Of a DNA stretch of 64,000 bases, positions 34,685 to 42,049 are shown piece by piece. Positions within the stretch are counted from its first letter, which is position 1; every line of letters starts with the position of its first letter. A program made the translations under genes and the position numbers. The stretch lies in contig JAJQDP010000001.1 in assembly GCA_021202155.1 (NCBI GenBank), positions 1-64,000 on the forward strand, given 5' to 3'. The notes below the pieces were generated by a model, which saw only the letters and a program-made list of their open reading frames with translations, did no database searches and was not told the DNA's origin. Source of the stretch: Oscillospiraceae bacterium. GTDB taxonomy: Bacteria; Bacillota; Clostridia; Oscillospirales; Ruminococcaceae.

Positions 34685-35536
34685 ATGGATTTAGTTATAG
34701 ATGTATTTCTGGACTCACTCATAGACACGGCGAAGATGTTGCCGTTTCTGTTCGGTGCGTACCTTCTGATAGAATTTTTGGAGCACAAGGCGAGCGACAG
34801 GCTTGCGAACTCGCTCCGAAAGATGGGACCTTTCGGACCAATCGGAGGTGCGATAATCGGCTGTGTTCCGCAGTGCGGATTTTCCGTTGCGGTGACGAAT
34901 CTTTTCTCGGGGAGACTCGTCAGCCTCGGAACGCTTATGGCTGTCTACATCGCCACAAGCGACGAGGCAATCCCGATTCTGTTGTCCGGAGGAAACGCCG
35001 CCGACGTCGGCAAGCTGATTTTGGCAAAGCTTATAATAGCCATTCTTGCCGGACTTCTCATCGATGCGATTCTTAGGTTCTTCCACCGCAAGGGCAACGA
35101 GGAGGAAGAGCCGTTCAGCGACCTTTGCGAAGGCTGTGGCTGTGAGGAGCACGGAGTGGTTTACTCCGCCTTGAAGCACACTATCCAGATTTTTATATTC
35201 CTGTTTGTAACGTCGCTGGTTCTTGGTTTCGCAATCGAGCTTTTAGGCGAGGACAGGCTTGGAAGCATCCTTATGACCGACAGCATCTTCCAGCCGTTCT
35301 TAGCGGCTCTCATCGGACTCATCCCGAACTGTGCCGCATCGGTGCTTCTTACTAATCTTTATGCCGCCGGAAGCCTCTCATTCGGCTCTGTTGTCGCGGG
35401 ACTTTCAACCGGAGCAGGCTTGGGAATAGTGGTTTTGTTCAAGACAAACAAGCGGCTCAAGGAAAATATAGCAATCCTTCTGCTTCTGTACGCAATTGGC
35501 GCACTAAGCGGATTGATAATAAATCTTGTAATGTAA
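34685..35536 (+). CDS. ArsP_2-like heavy-metal permease
   Basis: A 283-aa membrane protein with about eight predicted helices, resembling the putative 10-TM heavy-metal exporter family (ArsP_2). The two halves are pseudo-repeats: GAIIGCVPQCGFSVAVTNLFSG in the first half and ALIGLIPNCAASVLLTNLYAAG in the second, each with a Pro-X-Cys motif in a helix break. A cytosolic loop holds an acidic Cys-rich patch (CEGCGCEEH) that could bind a metal. The substrate is unknown. It is followed after 15 bp by a small FakA-like domain protein. Confidence 0.78.
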   Translation: MDLVIDVFLDSLIDTAKMLPFLFGAYLLIEFLEHKASDRLANSLRKMGPFGPIGGAIIGCVPQCGFSVAVTNLFSGRLVSLGTLMAVYIATSDEAIPILLSGGNAADVGKLILAKLIIAILAGLLIDAILRFFHRKGNEEEEPFSDLCEGCGCEEHGVVYSALKHTIQIFIFLFVTSLVLGFAIELLGEDRLGSILMTDSIFQPFLAALIGLIPNCAASVLLTNLYAAGSLSFGSVVAGLSTGAGLGIVVLFKTNKRLKENIAILLLLYAIGALSGLIINLVM

Positions 35537-35551
35537 AACGGAGGTATACAA

Positions 35552-35827
35552 ATGGACGAACAGCTTAACAGTGAAGAGATAGAATTCAGGTATGACACCC
35601 AGCTCCTCATCGACGGAGAAAACCTTGATGAGGACGAAATCGACGATTACTTTGTCGAGCATTTCAAAGGTGACTGCCTCTTGGCGTATGGCGACGAGGA
35701 GACCATCAGGATTCACTACCACACAAACGAGCCGTGGAAGGTGCTTGAGTACTGCTCCACCCTCGGCGAAATCTACGACATAGTCGTTGAGGACATGGTT
35801 CGTCAGGCGAAAGGTCTGAAAGGCTGA
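35552..35827 (+). CDS. Stand-alone FakA-middle-domain-like protein
   Basis: A 91-aa acidic protein. Its second half (DCLLAYGDEETIRIHYHTNEPWKVLEYCSTLGEIYDIVVEDM, from residue about 42) closely follows the GD(S)LLVVGDDELVKVHVHTNDPG..VLEYALKYGEL pattern of the middle/C-terminal domain of FakA/YloV fatty acid kinases. The Dak2 kinase domain is missing. The window also carries two DegV/FakB-type partners, but far upstream. It has a strong GGAGG site. Its role without a kinase is unknown; it could bind fatty acyl carriers or tune a FakA elsewhere. Confidence 0.72.
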   Translation: MDEQLNSEEIEFRYDTQLLIDGENLDEDEIDDYFVEHFKGDCLLAYGDEETIRIHYHTNEPWKVLEYCSTLGEIYDIVVEDMVRQAKGLKG

Positions 35828-35835
35828 TAAAAACC

Positions 35836-35869
35836 AAAGCGCAGGACTCACGAGGAGTACTGCGCTTTT
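35836..35869. terminator. Bidirectional terminator
   Basis: AAAGCGCAG (35836-35844) and CTGCGCTTT (35860-35868) with inner ACTC/GAGT pairing. T and A tracts on both sides serve the two convergent genes. Confidence 0.8.
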
Positions 35870-35878
35870 GCAAATCCG

Positions 35879-36595
35879 CTATTTCACCGGCTCGATGTAG
35901 GAAATCGGGTCAATCCACGCGTTCTCGTACTTGAGGGCAAAGTGGAGGTGCGACTCCATGTCCGATTCAATGTCCGCGGTGTTCCCGACCGTCCCTATTA
36001 CCGTCCCCGAGGCGACTTTATCCCCGATGCTGACGGAAATATCGTCCCCGAGACCGCAATAGTAGCCGATAACCGTGTCGCCGTGGTCGATGACGACGCA
36101 GTTGCCCCAGAGGGTGTCGTTGTAGATGTCTGTGACCGTTCCAGAGGTCATCGACTTGACAGCCGTGCCCTCAGGAGCTGAGATGTCAATCCCATCGTGG
36201 GTCTTCCAGACGCTCCCCGTCATCTTGACGAGCTCTCCCCACGAAAATTCTGTGAGAATCTCACCCGAAACCGGCAAGACTCTTGCTTCCTCATAGAAAA
36301 GCGTTTCAAGCTCCTCGGTGATGTCGGCGGCAGTCACTTCCAGGGTATCATCTTCAAACGCAACCGCATCGTCCGTCTTCTCGGCGTCGGTGACAATCGA
36401 ATCTACAGTCTCGTATTCGCCGAGGTCTGGAAGCTGAAGCGTGTCGCTCACGTCCGGAATAAGCGTCTCAGTGAGAGACCCCACCGCCGCCCGATACCCG
36501 ACCGCCGTCACAACTCCGACTGCCAGTATTCCCACGCACAAGGCAATGTACACGCCGCTTCTCTTCATAGCATTTTTGATTTTATTATTATCCAT
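35879..36595 (-). CDS. spoIIQ: SpoIIQ-like M23 metallopeptidase
   Basis: A 238-aa membrane-anchored protein: short cytosolic N-terminus, one TM at about 13-33, a 70-residue linker, then a LytM/M23 domain (about 105-235). The zinc-site motifs HDGIDI and HLHF are intact, as in Clostridial SpoIIQ and unlike the inactive Bacillus form. SpoIIQ forms the forespore-mother cell channel with SpoIIIAH during engulfment. Single-gene location means a vegetative M23 endopeptidase is the alternative. If correct, it supports a spore-forming host. Confidence 0.75.
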   Translation of the reverse strand: MDNNKIKNAMKRSGVYIALCVGILAVGVVTAVGYRAAVGSLTETLIPDVSDTLQLPDLGEYETVDSIVTDAEKTDDAVAFEDDTLEVTAADITEELETLFYEEARVLPVSGEILTEFSWGELVKMTGSVWKTHDGIDISAPEGTAVKSMTSGTVTDIYNDTLWGNCVVIDHGDTVIGYYCGLGDDISVSIGDKVASGTVIGTVGNTADIESDMESHLHFALKYENAWIDPISYIEPVK

Positions 36596-36679
36596 ACTGC
36601 ACTCGCTTTCTGCCCCAAAGGGCGTTCTTTAAAGCTAAGTATTAGCAGAAATTCTGGAATTATTCACGGAGGACTCATA

Positions 36680-37156
36680 ATGGACAACTCAACTCTCTGT
36701 TACATCGAAAAAGACGACTCATACCTCATGATGCACCGCGTCAAGAAGGTTAATGACCTCAACCACGACAAGTGGATAGGCATCGGCGGGCACTTTGAAT
36801 TTGGCGAGTCGCCATATGACTGCGTCCGGCGCGAAGCCTATGAAGAAACCGGTGTGACTCTCGTGAACCCGAGATACCGCGGCATCGTGACATTCGTCAC
36901 CTTCGTCGCAGACGAAGTCTACACCGAGCAGATGCACTTATTCACATGCACTGACTACGAGGGCGACTTAAGCCTCGATTGTAACGAAGGCGACCTTGAA
37001 TGGGTCAGGAAATCGGAAATAAAGAACCTCCCCATCTGGGAAGGCGATAAAATCTTTTTCAAGCTCTTAGACAGCGATGAGCCGTTCTTCTCGCTGAAGC
37101 TCAGGTATGAAGGGGATAGATTAGCAGAGGTTGTGCTGAATGGTGTTCTCATGTAG
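36680..37156 (+). CDS. NUDIX hydrolase (8-oxo-dGTP diphosphatase-like)
   Basis: A 158-aa hydrolase with a complete Nudix box, GX5EX7REUXEEXGU, at GGHFEFGESPYDCVRREAYEETGV (about 35-58). It starts TLCYIEKDDSYLMMHR and resembles the MutT/YjhB-type 8-oxo-dGTP diphosphatases. The frame is open far upstream (to 36197) but overlaps the spoIIQ gene there; the ATG at 36680 follows GGAGGA by 6 nt. Its stop lies next to the first 71-bp repeat. Confidence 0.88.
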   Translation: MDNSTLCYIEKDDSYLMMHRVKKVNDLNHDKWIGIGGHFEFGESPYDCVRREAYEETGVTLVNPRYRGIVTFVTFVADEVYTEQMHLFTCTDYEGDLSLDCNEGDLEWVRKSEIKNLPIWEGDKIFFKLLDSDEPFFSLKLRYEGDRLAEVVLNGVLM

Positions 37157-37223
37157 GGGCGGATATTATCCGCCCGAAACCTATACTGCGACGAAATAGC
37201 TGGCGGATAATATCCGCCCCTAC
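37153..37223. repeat. 71-bp palindromic repeat, copy 1
   Basis: It starts GTAGGGGCGGATATTATCC and ends with the inverse, with 22-bp perfect terminal inverted repeats. Each arm is itself a palindrome: GGCGGATA-T-TATCCGCC. It is identical to copy 2 (39295-39365) except for one base. Its first base is the last base before the TAG region of the NUDIX gene, so it abuts that gene. MITE- or REP-like origin is inferred. Confidence 0.85.
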
Positions 37224-37264
37224 TTGTTTATCCCCGAAAATTTTCAATTTTCTCCCGAAACCCC

Positions 37265-37294
37265 TTGACAACCGCCCATAATTTATGTTATAAT
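37265..37294 (+). promoter_or_regulatory. Promoter of the surface-protein gene
   Basis: Consensus TTGACA (37265-37270), 18-bp spacer, TATAAT (37289-37294). It leaves a leader of about 180 nt. Confidence 0.8.
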
Positions 37295-37299
37295 TAGAT

Positions 37300-37482
37300 G
37301 AGGGAATTAAAATAAGTAGTCACTTACTATTTTCACAAGTGCCTGCTCATTGAAATTCCGAAAAGCACCATTTTTGTGGGGGGGTAACGCGCTCCGCGCG
37401 TTTACCCAATAAAAACCTCCATACTGGCAGTATAGGAGGTTATAATTATAGCCTCCTGAGTAAAAAACAAGGAGGATTTTTT
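37300..37482 (+). other. Long structured leader before the surface-protein gene
   Basis: The leader holds two hairpins: GGGTAACGCGC ... GCGCGTTTACCC (about 37382-37407) and AACCTCCATACTG ... CAGTATAGGAGGTT (about 37412-37441). CCTCC at 37452-37456 can also pair with the GGAGG ribosome binding site at 37471-37475. No start codon with its own site is seen. This could be a regulatory leader that controls ribosome access, or a remnant of mobile DNA. Confidence 0.5.
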
Positions 37483-39198
37483 ATGAAGAAATTATTGGCA
37501 ATGGTTCTGTCGGCTCTGTTAGTCTTAACGATTATTCCTATGAACATCTTTGCGGCAGAGAAAACAGGAGCTCTCGACTTATCAAGCTATGGCAAGGAAA
37601 ATGCAAGTGGTGATGGTTGGAGCTGGAATGCGAGCGAGAAAACGTTGACGATTACAGATTTGACTATTACAGGCACGGGAACGTCAGAAGGTATCATTTT
37701 GCCGAGCACAGAAGTTGGTGAGACTATTACTGTTGTTTTGAACGGCAGTAACAGCATTTCCGGCTTTGACCAAGCTATAGATGTTTCACCTGAAACCAAT
37801 AGCACAAATATCGTTATCAGCGGCACTGGTTTGCTTTCAATCACAGATTGCACCTTCGTTCATCGTGGAACATTTGAGAATGTTACTATTGACGGAGCAA
37901 CTATTACAGCGACTGTAGAAAACGGATTCATTACAGAAAGAGTTTTCACAATAAAGAACGGGGCGAATGTCTCTATCACTGCAACCGATTCCGATGCGTG
38001 GAGTGCTATTTACGCAGTAGAGGGTGTTGAAATTTCCGACAGTACAGTAGTTGCAGCGTTGCCTAATCATGCATATCCCGCTATTTATGTAACCAGTTCG
38101 GGTACATACACTGAAACCTACATGAATATTACCAATAGCAGTGTTTCTGTCTCCTCATCTGGCAGTAGCTGGGGTATTTATTGTTACGGACGGGCATCAG
38201 CAACTACTAAAATCACAAATTCGACTATCACTGTTGACAGCCTTGCCGGGATTTACACGAATTCTGAAATTATTCTGGTCGGCGATGTTGATGTCCTGAC
38301 TACAAGCAACCGTCAGCTTATGTATAGCACCGTAATTGATTCAACTGGTTTGGGAAGCGGCTCTGATATTGAGGGCTATGTCCGCCAGGTAGATGAAATG
38401 TTCTACCTCACTAACTATATACTAACGTCTGATTTCTCAGTAGTCACCGGTAGAACCTTAACCATTCCGGCGGATGTAACACTTACGTTGGCTGATGACG
38501 TTGTTTTGTCGTCGGTAGATTCTGGCGCAATTATAAATAACGGCTCAATCGTTGTGCCCTGTACAAGTATTGGTGGAGTTGCAGATGGTTCTTTGAGTGC
38601 AGAAAGTAACAGCGTTACCATAGAGCACAGCTATGATACTGATAATATCGCCTGGGATTTTAACAATGCAACCGCAACCTTCACCTGCTCAGACTGCGGC
38701 GATGTCCAGACAGTCTCCGCTACGGTCGAGTCAAGGAATAATTTAGGCGTCGTGACGAAGGTAGCAACCGCCACCTTTAACGGCGTCACCTACACAACCA
38801 CCCAGACCACCGGAACATCTCTCCTTATAATCTCCGCAGACTACTCCGCAGTGAACGAAGCCATAGCCAAGGCGAATGCCCTGAACGCAAGCGATTACAC
38901 GAACTTTGCGGACGTCACCGCGGCAATAAACGCAGTAGATTGGACGCTGAACGTCCTGAACCAGCCGACGGTAAATACCTACGCCGAGGCTATTGAGACC
39001 GCAATCGCAAATCTCATCCCGGTAGATTCAGAGGAAATCGAAATCGACGACCTCGTCGAGGACTCTACCACAGAATCCGAGCCAGAGGAAGCAACTGAAC
39101 CGGAGCCCGAAACCAACCCGACAACCGGCGCGGCAGTAATGCTACTGCCGATGGCGATAGCACTTGCTGGAGCAATTGTTGGCAAGCAGAAGCTTTGA
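37483..39198 (+). CDS. Sortase-anchored beta-helix surface protein
   Basis: A 571-aa secreted protein. It has a signal peptide (MKKLLAMVLSALL... cleaved near AAE, about 25), then about 330 residues of repetitive strands (DLTITGTGTS, ISGTGLLSITDC, ITNSTITVDS) like a right-handed beta-helix or adhesin. A FIVAR-like segment (about 455-515) and an acidic Glu/Pro/Thr linker follow. The C-terminus is NPTTG, a hydrophobic stretch and a basic GKQKL tail, a class-typical sortase signal. Codon use changes at about 38650: AT-rich before, host-like after. It lies between the two 71-bp repeats. Confidence 0.8.
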   Translation: MKKLLAMVLSALLVLTIIPMNIFAAEKTGALDLSSYGKENASGDGWSWNASEKTLTITDLTITGTGTSEGIILPSTEVGETITVVLNGSNSISGFDQAIDVSPETNSTNIVISGTGLLSITDCTFVHRGTFENVTIDGATITATVENGFITERVFTIKNGANVSITATDSDAWSAIYAVEGVEISDSTVVAALPNHAYPAIYVTSSGTYTETYMNITNSSVSVSSSGSSWGIYCYGRASATTKITNSTITVDSLAGIYTNSEIILVGDVDVLTTSNRQLMYSTVIDSTGLGSGSDIEGYVRQVDEMFYLTNYILTSDFSVVTGRTLTIPADVTLTLADDVVLSSVDSGAIINNGSIVVPCTSIGGVADGSLSAESNSVTIEHSYDTDNIAWDFNNATATFTCSDCGDVQTVSATVESRNNLGVVTKVATATFNGVTYTTTQTTGTSLLIISADYSAVNEAIAKANALNASDYTNFADVTAAINAVDWTLNVLNQPTVNTYAEAIETAIANLIPVDSEEIEIDDLVEDSTTESEPEEATEPEPETNPTTGAAVMLLPMAIALAGAIVGKQKL

Positions 39199-39214
39199 CA
39201 GAGCGCAAATCTTG

Positions 39215-39290
39215 CCTCTCCCTCTGGGAGAGGTGGACGCGCCTCTGGCGCGGACGGAGAGGGTTCGCGCGTCGCGTCGCCGCAGGCGAC
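39215..39290. repeat. Triloop palindromes downstream of the surface-protein gene
   Basis: CCTCTCCC-TCT-GGGAGAGG (39215-39233), CGCGCC-TCT-GGCGCG and GTCGCC-GCA-GGCGAC (39276-39290) lie together. The first may terminate the surface-protein transcript although no T-tract follows. Confidence 0.75.
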
Positions 39291-39294
39291 TTGT

Positions 39295-39365
39295 GTAGGG
39301 GCGGATATTATCCGCCCGAAACCTATACTGCGACGAAATAGCGGGCGGATAATATCCGCCCCTAC
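39295..39365. repeat. 71-bp palindromic repeat, copy 2
   Basis: Same orientation as copy 1 (37153-37223) with one substitution. Terminal inverted repeats extend to 24 bp. Its right end supplies the TAG stop codon of the minus-strand MGMT-like gene (39364-39362). Confidence 0.85.
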
Positions 39366-39670
39366 AAATTTTGCCACCTGCCTGCCTCCATATCCACCCG
39401 TCCATCCTCCAAAAACTCCACCCCTTCACTCTCCAGAAGCTCCCTCTGCCGATTCTTCCCACCAAAAGCAAACGCAGGCGAGAGTGAGCCGTCCTTCATG
39501 ACGACCCGGTGGCAGGGGATAACTCCCGGTTCGGGGTTGCGGTGGAGGGCATATCCTACAACACGAGACCATTTCGGATTACCCGAAAGAGTGGCTACCT
39601 GTCCATAGGTAGCCACTTTTCCTTTGGGTATAAGCTTTACAGTCTCGTAGATTATCTCGAAACTGGTCAT
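39362..39670 (-). CDS. MGMT-like DNA-repair protein (alkyltransferase-like)
   Basis: A 102-aa protein with only the DNA-binding domain of O6-alkylguanine-DNA alkyltransferase: KVATYGQVA, SRVVGYALHRNP and the acceptor motif PCHRVV with Cys intact. Alkyltransferase-like (ATL) proteins usually lack this Cys, so direct repair is possible. It is preceded 2 bp upstream by the GH31 gene on the same strand. Its stop codon lies in the 71-bp repeat, so the C-terminus may have been replaced by that insertion. Confidence 0.82.
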   Translation of the reverse strand: MTSFEIIYETVKLIPKGKVATYGQVATLSGNPKWSRVVGYALHRNPEPGVIPCHRVVMKDGSLSPAFAFGGKNRQRELLESEGVEFLEDGRVDMEAGRWQNL

Positions 39671-39672
39671 GA

Positions 39673-42012
39673 TTAAAGCTCGATGGTAACTGAGGTAGAG
39701 CCGGCAGGGCAGGAGACTGCCTTGTCAGAACCGCTCAGCTTCACAATGAAGTCGCAGTCGCACTCGTCATAGCTTACGGTAACAGTGTTGCCGCTTCTTG
39801 TAGCGGTGATTTCTGTAACCTTGACAGCTTCCTTGTCATAGACAATTGCGGAAGCGGTCTTGCCGTCGTCGAGCTCGTAGATGACGACCTCGGCGTTACT
39901 CATGTAGTCATACTCGAAATCTCTTACGAACTCGCCCCAGACGATGATGGAATTCGGCTTAGCAAGAACCGGCATACGGAAGTAGTTCATCTTTTCGCGA
40001 TGCCACTTCTCACCCTCGTAGACCTCGCCGGTGATAACGTCCGTCCACTTTCCTGCGGGCAAGTACCAGAGTGCTTCGCTTCTGTCGTTCATAATCGGAG
40101 CACAGAGGAGGTTGTCGCCAAGCATGTACTGCATGTCAAGAGTTCTGCAGGTCGGGTCTTCGGGGAATCCCATAACCATCGCTCTCATCATCGGAACGCC
40201 GATCTTATGAGTCTTGACAGCCTGCGAGAAGATGTAGGGCATCAGCTTGCCCTTGAGTTTTGTGAAGAAGCCAAGGACGTCGCAAGCCTCGTCATCAAAG
40301 AGCCACGGAACACGGTAGGAGCTGTTTCCGTGAAGTCTTGAATGTGTCGAAAGAAGTCCGAACGCGCACCAACGCTTGTAGATGTCGGGAGTAGCAGTCT
40401 GCTCAAATCCGGAAATGTCGTGCGAGAAGAATCCGAAGCCGGAGAGCGAGAGGGAAAGTCCGCCACGGAGTGTTTCAGCCATCGAGCTGTACTCAGCCGA
40501 GCAGTCTCCGCCCCAGTGAACAGGGAACTGCTGCGAGCCTGCAGTCGCGCTTCTTGCGAACAGGCAAGCTTTATTCTCACCATAGTAATCTTTCAGAACG
40601 TTGAAAACGGTCTTGTTGTATAAGTAGGTGTAGTAGTTGTGCATCTTTATGGGGTCTGCGCCGTTGTAGTAGACACATTCAGTCGGAATTCTCTCTCCGA
40701 AGTCGGTCTTGAAGCAGTCAACGCCCATCTCGCAGAGGGCTCTGAGCTTACTTGCATACCACTCGCATGCCTCGGGGTTCGTGAAGTCGACGATAGCCAT
40801 TCCCGGCTGCCACATGTCGCACTGGAATACCGAGCCGTCCGGATTCAGGATGAAGTAATCGTTCTCCACGCCCTCGTCAAAGAGCTTTGAACGCTGTGAA
40901 ATGTAGGGGTTAATCCAGACGCAGGTCTTGAGACCCTTGTCGTCGTGAAGCCTCTTTAACATTGCCGGAGGGTCAGGGAATTGCTTCAAGTCCCACTCAA
41001 AGTTACACCACTCATACTCCTTCATCCAGAAGCAGTCGAAGTGGAAGACAGAAAGCGGGATGTCGCGCTCAGCCATGCCGTCGATGAAGGATGTGATGGT
41101 CTTTTCGTCATACTGAGTCGTGAACGAGGTCGTGAGCCAGAGACCAAATGTATATGCCGGAGGAAGAGCCGGCTTGCCGGTGAGGCTGGTGTAATTTGAA
41201 AGAACCTCCTCAAGATTCTCACCGCCGATGACGAAATACTCAAGGCTCTCGCCGGGGAGTGTTATAGATACTTTCGATACTGTATCGGAAGCCACTTCAA
41301 ACGAGACGTTGTCGGAGGAATTCACGAAAACGCCGTAGCTGTTGGAGGAAACATAGAAGGGAATCGACTTGTAGGACTGATCTGAGCAGGTTCCGCCGTC
41401 CGAGTTCCAGACCTGGACGTTCTGACCGTTCTTGACAAACGGAGTGAACTTCTCGCCGAAGCCGTAGACATACTCGCCGACATCCAAGGTGAGCTGTTCG
41501 CGGATATATGAGGTGTGCGCGTCCGCAGGATAAGCCCAGAATGTGTCGTCAATGTGCGTCCCAAGCCTCTTCTCAGCGTGGCTGTTCTGCTCAGAAATGT
41601 AGCTTAAAGCCCTGTAGCTTCCGCCGGTCAGATGCTTGTCGCCGTAGTAGTACTCAATGCCCCAGTTTTCTTTGTTGATGACAACTTTGGTCTTGCCGCT
41701 TGTGATGGTGGCGCACTTTTCGCCGTTCTCGACCAGAGGCTTGAAGCCTGTGTCCTCGTTAAGCTCGAACTTCGGTGAGTCGTCAAGTGTTCCCTTGTAG
41801 TGGACGACCGAGACCTTGATAACGTTCTCCATGGTGGAGGTAATCTCAAGCTCCAGTGTAGGACCGCCCAAGGTCATACCTCTGTTCCATATCTTAGCGT
41901 TCGTTGCAAGAATCTTGACGCCGTTCGGGATTTCGTCGACCTCATAAGCTTGGGCGGCATAGTTGACCGAATATCCGACCTGATTAAGCCAATATCCGTC
42001 TGCAAATTTCAT
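39673..42012 (-). CDS. GH31 alpha-xylosidase (YicI-like)
   Basis: A 779-aa glycoside hydrolase of family 31 that releases alpha-xylose, for example from xyloglucan oligosaccharides. The nucleophile Asp lies in DCFKTDFGERIP and the acid/base Asp in VHWGGDCSAEY, both as in E. coli YicI. It also has the FGLWLTTSF and GFGFFSHDISGFE motifs. The length is typical. No signal peptide is seen, so it is cytosolic and needs an importer not in the window. A CapA-like lipoprotein gene lies 37 bp upstream on the same strand. Confidence 0.9.
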   Translation of the reverse strand: MKFADGYWLNQVGYSVNYAAQAYEVDEIPNGVKILATNAKIWNRGMTLGGPTLELEITSTMENVIKVSVVHYKGTLDDSPKFELNEDTGFKPLVENGEKCATITSGKTKVVINKENWGIEYYYGDKHLTGGSYRALSYISEQNSHAEKRLGTHIDDTFWAYPADAHTSYIREQLTLDVGEYVYGFGEKFTPFVKNGQNVQVWNSDGGTCSDQSYKSIPFYVSSNSYGVFVNSSDNVSFEVASDTVSKVSITLPGESLEYFVIGGENLEEVLSNYTSLTGKPALPPAYTFGLWLTTSFTTQYDEKTITSFIDGMAERDIPLSVFHFDCFWMKEYEWCNFEWDLKQFPDPPAMLKRLHDDKGLKTCVWINPYISQRSKLFDEGVENDYFILNPDGSVFQCDMWQPGMAIVDFTNPEACEWYASKLRALCEMGVDCFKTDFGERIPTECVYYNGADPIKMHNYYTYLYNKTVFNVLKDYYGENKACLFARSATAGSQQFPVHWGGDCSAEYSSMAETLRGGLSLSLSGFGFFSHDISGFEQTATPDIYKRWCAFGLLSTHSRLHGNSSYRVPWLFDDEACDVLGFFTKLKGKLMPYIFSQAVKTHKIGVPMMRAMVMGFPEDPTCRTLDMQYMLGDNLLCAPIMNDRSEALWYLPAGKWTDVITGEVYEGEKWHREKMNYFRMPVLAKPNSIIVWGEFVRDFEYDYMSNAEVVIYELDDGKTASAIVYDKEAVKVTEITATRSGNTVTVSYDECDCDFIVKLSGSDKAVSCPAGSTSVTIEL

Positions 42013-42049
42013 GTTGCGTTCATCCTTTCATGTTTGTATATTTTGGTGT

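Noticed and set aside
36197-36679. Upstream part of the NUDIX open frame
   Set aside because: It lies opposite the SpoIIQ-like gene and has no matching start; the ATG at 36680 has GGAGGA.
37153-37223. Rho-independent terminator only
   Set aside because: The element is 71 bp with long terminal inverted repeats and an almost identical second copy, so it is treated as a repeat, though it may also stop transcription.
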